A stretch of 16,655 nt of DNA from Candidatus Heimdallarchaeota archaeon (GTDB lineage: Archaea; Asgardarchaeota; Heimdallarchaeia; JABLTI01): the NCBI GenBank assembly GCA_019894765.1, contig JAGXNT010000045.1, positions 1 through 16,655 of the forward strand, in the 5' to 3' direction. The notes beneath the pieces are model-generated. The model saw nothing but the letters and a program-made list of their open reading frames with translations, was not told the DNA's origin and did not search any database. Shown piece after piece: positions 13,517 through 16,655 of this stretch. Positions within the stretch are counted from its first letter, which is position 1, and each line of letters starts with the position of its first letter. A program made the position numbers and the translations under genes.

Positions 13517-14698
13517 TCATTTTAAGGTTTCAAGGTCTTCTTCGACCAAACCTGCAGCATATTCTGCTGTAACATCCATTCCACTCAGCCCTTCTATATG
13601 ATGGAAAGCTTTCGGATGATTCTTGCCTTCATATAATGCAGCCATAGTGTCAATAGCAATAACTCCTTTGAATCCATAAGATGGAGCTCGTTCTATAAAG
13701 TGAATCGTTTCAGCATTCTTACAGACTTCCCTCATTTCTTCATCCGGGTATGGTCTAAGAACACGCAATCGTATTAAACCAACATCATAACCTTTCTTCT
13801 TTAACATATCAACAGAAAGCTCAATTTCTTCAGCGATTGAAGAGTGAGAAACAATGATGTGTTTGGTTTTCTTGTCAATACCATAGGTATCAATAAGATC
13901 CCCATGGAATCGTCCAAATTTCTCCTTGAATTCTGCACAAACATCCTTAATGATTTGTTTTGCTCGATGAGTAGATTCCATAATATTGAATCGTTTTTGC
14001 CGATAGTGTTCAGGATAAGATAAACTGCTATGTGTTACTGGATTCTTAGGATCTAAAACAAAATGCTCAGGATTATAAGTTCCAACAAAATCATCTACCT
14101 CTTTTTGTGAAGGAATTTCAACAGGAGCATTTGTATGTGAGAGAATATATGCATCTTGGCAAACAAGAGAAGGCATATAGACATGTGCATGTTCACTTAC
14201 TCGAAAAGCCATCAAAATTGTATCATAGACTTCTTGTGCATTTTTGCAGTAATACTGAATAATTCCTGAATCACGAAGACTCATAGAATCTTGGGTTTGA
14301 GCCCAAATTGACCAAGCAGGTGCTAATTCTCTGTTGACAATGCTTAATACCACAGGAAGCCTTGCAAGTGCAGCCCACCAGACCATTTCTGCCATATACA
14401 GAAGACCATGGGCAGAAGTCGATGAGAAGGTTCGAGCACCGGTAGCAGAAGCACCAATTAATGCTGCACCAACGCTGTGCTCACTTTCAACGTTAATGTA
14501 ATTGGCGCCCATTTTTCCTTCTTCTACAAATTCAGCTAATTTTTCTACACAATCGGTAGAAGGAGTAATTGGATAAGCTGCAACAACTTCAACACGGGCC
14601 ATTTTCGCAGCATAAGCAGCGGCATAGTTTCCACTGATTATGAGTGTTTTCGGCTCATCATGCCCAATGGATATTGGAAGTTTTTTACTTACAGTCAT
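13517..14698 (-). CDS. porA: Pyruvate:ferredoxin oxidoreductase (2-oxoacid), alpha subunit
   Basis: Provides the pyrimidine-binding half of the TPP site and the transketolase C-terminal domain. The 393-residue length is standard for the four-subunit enzyme. Seen features: AAYPITPSTDCVEKLAEF (about 40-57), NVESEHSVGAALIGASATGARTFSSTSAHG (about 68-97), in which E71 would be the cofactor-activating glutamate, and SIVNRELAPAWSIWAQTQDS (about 118-137). The C-terminal domain includes VGLIRLRVLRPYPDEEM and IERAPSYGFKG. The ATG at 14698 has GGAGGAGAAA before it, overlapping the end of porD. The por genes are in the compact gamma-delta-alpha-beta order known for archaea and Thermotoga. No internal ferredoxin domain is present, since porD supplies the clusters. 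Confidence 0.94.
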   Translation of the reverse strand: MTVSKKLPISIGHDEPKTLIISGNYAAAYAAKMARVEVVAAYPITPSTDCVEKLAEFVEEGKMGANYINVESEHSVGAALIGASATGARTFSSTSAHGLLYMAEMVWWAALARLPVVLSIVNRELAPAWSIWAQTQDSMSLRDSGIIQYYCKNAQEVYDTILMAFRVSEHAHVYMPSLVCQDAYILSHTNAPVEIPSQKEVDDFVGTYNPEHFVLDPKNPVTHSSLSYPEHYRQKRFNIMESTHRAKQIIKDVCAEFKEKFGRFHGDLIDTYGIDKKTKHIIVSHSSIAEEIELSVDMLKKKGYDVGLIRLRVLRPYPDEEMREVCKNAETIHFIERAPSYGFKGVIAIDTMAALYEGKNHPKAFHHIEGLSGMDVTAEYAAGLVEEDLETLK

Positions 14699-14701
14699 GT
14701 G

Positions 14702-15025
14702 TCATTTCTCCTCCTGTTCATCATCAGTAAATTCAGTCTCCTTAATCATTTCAATGCAATGTTGAGGACATTCATTAGCGCAAATACCACAACCCTTACA
14801 ATAATCATAGTCAATAATTATAATCCCTTTTTCGTGAGAAGGATCGTCAGGATTAAGCTCTATGACGGGTTCTGGACAATAGAGAACACACATTTCACAT
14901 CTTGTGCATTCTTCATGGTTGATTACAGGACGAAAAGTTCTCCATAAGCCTGTTTTTCCTGCGGAGCCTTTTTCAGGTTTGGAATTCCAGGTGTCAACTT
15001 TAAAATCATCTTTACTTTTGGTCAA
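14702..15025 (-). CDS. porD: Pyruvate:ferredoxin oxidoreductase (2-oxoacid), delta subunit (2x[4Fe-4S])
   Basis: The electron-transfer subunit carrying two [4Fe-4S] clusters, feeding electrons from the TPP site towards ferredoxin. I place the start at TTG 15025-15023 (107 residues). GGAGG on the minus strand lies nine bases before it, and porG ends only two bases upstream. The longer open frame to 15100 overlaps porG by 73 bases and has no supporting ribosome site. Two CxxCxxCxxxCP motifs are complete: C40, C43, C46, C50 and C76, C79, C82, C86, each followed by proline or a P-containing turn. The N-terminal GSAGKTGLWRTFRPVI is typical of delta subunits. The acidic C-terminal tail (DDEQEEK) is unremarkable. 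Confidence 0.92.
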   Translation of the reverse strand: MTKSKDDFKVDTWNSKPEKGSAGKTGLWRTFRPVINHEECTRCEMCVLYCPEPVIELNPDDPSHEKGIIIIDYDYCKGCGICANECPQHCIEMIKETEFTDDEQEEK

Positions 15026-15027
15026 TG

Positions 15028-15594
15028 TTATTTTCCTCCTTTTCCATAAGGATGAGTTTCCTTGAATCCTCTTTCTGCAGCCTTCAAATTTTGATCCCAA
15101 AGTCGTTCATCTAATTGGTCTTTGATTGCATCTAATACAGAGTCAAGTTTCACCAAACCAGATGCTTTCGCAACAGCACCAGTCATAATAGTATTTGTGA
15201 TATAACTCTCAGCAACTCTTAACCCTAAATCTATTGCAATTTGTGTTGCATCGATCCAGAATTTTTTGCATTTCAGTTCTGGAGGAAACTCCATTTCATG
15301 ATTTGAATTAACGATTAGAATTGTGTTCTCTGTAATGCCTTTCATAAAAAGAATCTTAGGTAAGGCAGGATCTAGCACAGAGACTACAGTTGGATTATAA
15401 ATTTTCGAATGTCGTTTTATATGCGTATCTGAAATACGAGTGTAGGTTTCTGTTGGAGCACCTCTTCGTTCAGCACCGTAGAAAGCAAACGCTTGGACAA
15501 ATTTTCCTTCACTATGAGCAGCTTCTGCCAGAATCTTCGCAGACGTTACTGCCCCTTGTCCACCTCTACCGTGCCAACGGATCTCTTCAAACAT
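15028..15594 (-). CDS. porG: Pyruvate:ferredoxin oxidoreductase (2-oxoacid), gamma subunit
   Basis: The gamma subunit forms a separate domain that contacts CoA in the complex. The 188-residue protein counted from the ATG at 15594 begins MFEEIRWHGRGGQGAVTSAKIL; the GRGGQG motif is diagnostic. AFYGAERRGAPTETYTRIS and the C-terminal GAVAKASG and LDERL segments match the family. I chose the ATG because GGTGA lies eight bases before it; an in-frame TTG at 15618 would add eight residues. It is the first gene of the por operon, followed by porD, porA and porB with gaps of 2, 3 and 10 bases, so one promoter upstream of 15594 serves all four. Confidence 0.94.
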   Translation of the reverse strand: MFEEIRWHGRGGQGAVTSAKILAEAAHSEGKFVQAFAFYGAERRGAPTETYTRISDTHIKRHSKIYNPTVVSVLDPALPKILFMKGITENTILIVNSNHEMEFPPELKCKKFWIDATQIAIDLGLRVAESYITNTIMTGAVAKASGLVKLDSVLDAIKDQLDERLWDQNLKAAERGFKETHPYGKGGK

Positions 15595-15640
15595 GTTATT
15601 TGTCACCTTATTATTCAAAGGATATCATAATTTACATTGT

Positions 15641-15648
15641 TTTTAATT
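15641..15648 (-). promoter_or_regulatory. Candidate TATA box of the por operon
   Basis: The minus strand reads AATTAAAAAC near here, about 50 bases before the porG ATG, which would give a leader of about 25 bases containing the GGTGA. The 245 bases between porG and the tRNA hold this element and the tRNA terminator candidate; I see no other gene there. Confidence 0.35.
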
Positions 15649-15818
15649 CTTTGCTTGAACTTTGCTCTTCAGATTACGTTGTTGAAAATTAATAATTAAA
15701 CACTAATAGCTTGGAATGGCAATGGATACTTCAAGCAGAGCATTAATTCTAGCAATGAATTCGAATATTTTTTAATGTTTTGCATCTAAAAATGAATGAT
15801 TAGAATTTCCTGTTTTGT

Positions 15819-15836
15819 TTACTCAAAAATGAGTAA
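15819..15836. terminator. Hairpin directly after tRNA-Gln
   Basis: TTACTCA (15819-15825) and TGAGTAA (15830-15836) form a perfect 7-bp stem, only three bases beyond the tRNA discriminator base. On the minus strand the centre is a run of five T. It may end the tRNA transcript or shape the 3' trailer that RNase Z removes. Confidence 0.4.
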
Positions 15837-15839
15837 TGG

Positions 15840-15912
15840 TAGCCCGGGGCGGATTCGAACCGCCGTCCCAGGATTCAGAGTCCTGGATGCTTGGCCCCTA
15901 CACTACCGGGCT
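15840..15912 (-). tRNA. trnQ(CTG): tRNA-Gln (anticodon CTG)
   Basis: The 73-base minus-strand gene folds as a full cloverleaf. The 7-bp acceptor stem AGCCCGG/CCGGGCT starts with A1-U72, as in archaeal and eukaryotic tRNA-Gln. The D stem is GTGT/GCAT, the anticodon stem CAGGA/TCCTG with loop CTCTGAA, and the T stem GGCGG/CCGCC with loop TTCGAAT. The anticodon CTG reads CAG. No intron is present, and the CCA end is not encoded, so the CCA-adding enzyme must supply it. Position 73 is A. A TATA-like element sits about 40 bases upstream. Confidence 0.96.
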
Positions 15913-15947
15913 TGGGGTATTCGGATAATTCACAACCATTTGAAACT

Positions 15948-15955
15948 ACTTATAA
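15948..15955 (-). promoter_or_regulatory. TATA box for tRNA-Gln
   Basis: The minus strand reads TTATAAGT, centred about 40 bases before the tRNA 5' end. The transcript would begin about 14 bases before the mature tRNA, leaving a short leader for RNase P. It resembles the eS26 box (ACTTATAATG) in composition. Confidence 0.5.
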
Positions 15956-15984
15956 CCATTTTGATTGATAAATGAAAAATAGAA

Positions 15985-16006
15985 AAGACGAAGAGATATT
16001 CGTCTT
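15985..16006. terminator. Hairpin at the stop of the 119-residue gene
   Basis: AAGACGAA (15985-15992) and TTCGTCTT (15999-16006) form a perfect 8-bp stem with a 6-base loop, overlapping the TAA stop of the minus-strand gene above it. On the minus strand it is followed by TTCTATTTTTCATT, which suits transcription termination. Confidence 0.45.
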
Positions 16007-16364
16007 AGATTTTTTCTGTTCCTTCTCTGGCCTCTAATTCTTGTGGAGTTGATTCCATATCTCGAATTAGAATATTCATTTCTGGAGGAGTAATTCCAAC
16101 GTCCTCTAAATACTCAATAAACCATCTTGCTAGTCGTCTTACTTCAAGTTCCATGCCTGTTTTCTCTAGATAAAAATCATGGATTTTAGAAGCAACTTCT
16201 GAAATACTTTCACAATCTAACTCTACGTCTTCATTTCTTCCTTCAAAAATTTCGATTCTTACTTTCATTGCTGATGAATAGTTCTTCCTATTTGGAGCGA
16301 ATGTTAATCTTGCCAAATAGTTTCCTGTTCCGAGGAATTTCTTTAGGGGGTTTTCATTTGACAT
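16005..16364 (-). CDS. Uncharacterised 119-residue protein
   Basis: I do not recognise this protein. From the ATG at 16364 it is 119 residues; GTGAT just before it acts as the ribosome site and also forms the first codon of a three-residue-longer frame at 16373. The sequence is soluble, mixed charged and hydrophobic, with no cysteine pair for metal and no membrane segment. A beta-rich first half (NYLARLTFAPN, AMKVRIEIFEGRNEDVELDC) is followed by a helical second half (SEVASKIHDFYLEKTGMEL, LARWFIEYLEDVGITPPEMN). This looks like a small folded domain. A hairpin overlaps its stop codon. It is separated by 163 bases from the partial gene before it. Coding is likely from codon use and the ribosome site; function unknown. 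Confidence 0.7.
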   Translation of the reverse strand: MSNENPLKKFLGTGNYLARLTFAPNRKNYSSAMKVRIEIFEGRNEDVELDCESISEVASKIHDFYLEKTGMELEVRRLARWFIEYLEDVGITPPEMNILIRDMESTPQELEAREGTEKI

Positions 16365-16527
16365 TTCTATCACTCTATTTGTTTCAGTAAACTTATACTA
16401 ATTTTTTTATTTAATCTTTTTTCTAGGGGAAATTAGTGTAATTAACCTATTAAGAAGATATTTTTTCGGATTTTTAATAGTTACTAATTAGGTATGTTTG
16501 TGAAAAACAAGAAATGAATAAATCAAG

Positions 16528-16655
16528 CTAATCAAGTGCCAATCGGGAAGTGGTAGCAGTTTTGGCTTTCTCTTCTTTTTCTTCTTCGAATTGCTCTTCA
16601 CTAGAAAGTGCTACTTGTAGTTTCTTCTGGGTTCTACTAATGCGGAAAAAAGGCA
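16528..16655 (-). CDS. C-terminal end of an unidentified protein (partial)
   Basis: The last 41 codons of a minus-strand gene that enters from beyond the window end and stops at TAG 16530-16528. The visible tail begins PFFRISRTQKKLQVALSS and continues with a glutamate/lysine-rich segment before ending ATTSRLALD. Such charged tails are common and not diagnostic. The open frame to the window edge and the coding-like codons are the only support, so no function is offered. The 163 bases between its stop and the next gene downstream (16365-16527) contain no gene that I can see. Confidence 0.5.
   Translation of the reverse strand, partial: PFFRISRTQKKLQVALSSEEQFEEEKEEKAKTATTSRLALD

Noticed and set aside
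15026..15100. The longer porD start overlapping porG
   Set aside because: The extra 25 residues are a shifted reading of the porG C-terminus and have no ribosome site; the TTG at 15025 does.
1..16655. CRISPR arrays, insertion sequences, prophage or integrase genes
   Set aside because: No regularly spaced repeats, transposase motifs or integrase motifs were found by reading both strands.

Overview
The window is archaeal chromosomal DNA of low GC content, roughly one third by eye. It holds an archaeal class I CCA-adding enzyme, a THUMP-type tRNA G10 methyltransferase, TrmY, an archaeal PRPP synthetase, a UPF0147 protein, TATA-like boxes and Shine-Dalgarno motifs of the GGTGA/GAGG type. Ribosomal protein eS26 is known from TACK and Asgard archaea but not Euryarchaeota, so a TACK or Asgard lineage is likely. 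Asgard is my guess, from the low GC and the unfamiliar membrane proteins, and the sequence alone does not prove it. No phage, IS, CRISPR array or transfer island is visible. No gene-free stretch exceeds 300 bases.

Layout. (1) 1-1146, minus: thpR then a truncated cca, a tRNA-end-processing pair, with a divergent RNA-binding protein gene (PF01877-like) at 1276-1710. (2) 1728-6049, minus: a seven-helix membrane protein, a structured RNA element in its 3' region, then yhbY, prs, trmG10 and rnz. The last two overlap by 4 bases. (3) 6228-7980, plus: a small cysteine-rich protein and a two-helix membrane protein with an unrecognised C-terminal domain. (4) 8047-9463, minus: UPF0147, trmY and eS26, with a divergent PadR regulator at 9671-10045. 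(5) 10087-12554: an M24B peptidase on minus, divergent from a GNAT acetyltransferase that abuts a metallo-beta-lactamase-fold hydrolase. (6) 12604-15594, minus: a compact four-gene 2-oxoacid (probably pyruvate):ferredoxin oxidoreductase operon in the order gamma-delta-alpha-beta. (7) 15840-16655, minus: tRNA-Gln(CTG), an unrecognised 119-residue protein and the last 41 codons of another gene.

The strongest theme is tRNA and ribosome biology: CCA addition, RNA 2',3'-cyclic phosphate chemistry, tRNA 3' trimming, G10 and pseudouridine-54 methylation, a CRM-domain RNA binder, eS26 and a tRNA gene. The por operon supplies the central anaerobic step between pyruvate and acetyl-CoA. Convergent gene pairs are often separated by short perfect hairpins next to T-rich runs. 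Several genes start at TTG, two of them (yhbY and porD) behind a clear Shine-Dalgarno motif.

The least explained item is a nested double hairpin at 5139-5214. It has a possible pseudoknot and a run of seven T on the minus strand, and sits between the seven-helix protein gene and yhbY. The main unknown proteins are at 6228-6482, 6595-7980 and 16005-16364.
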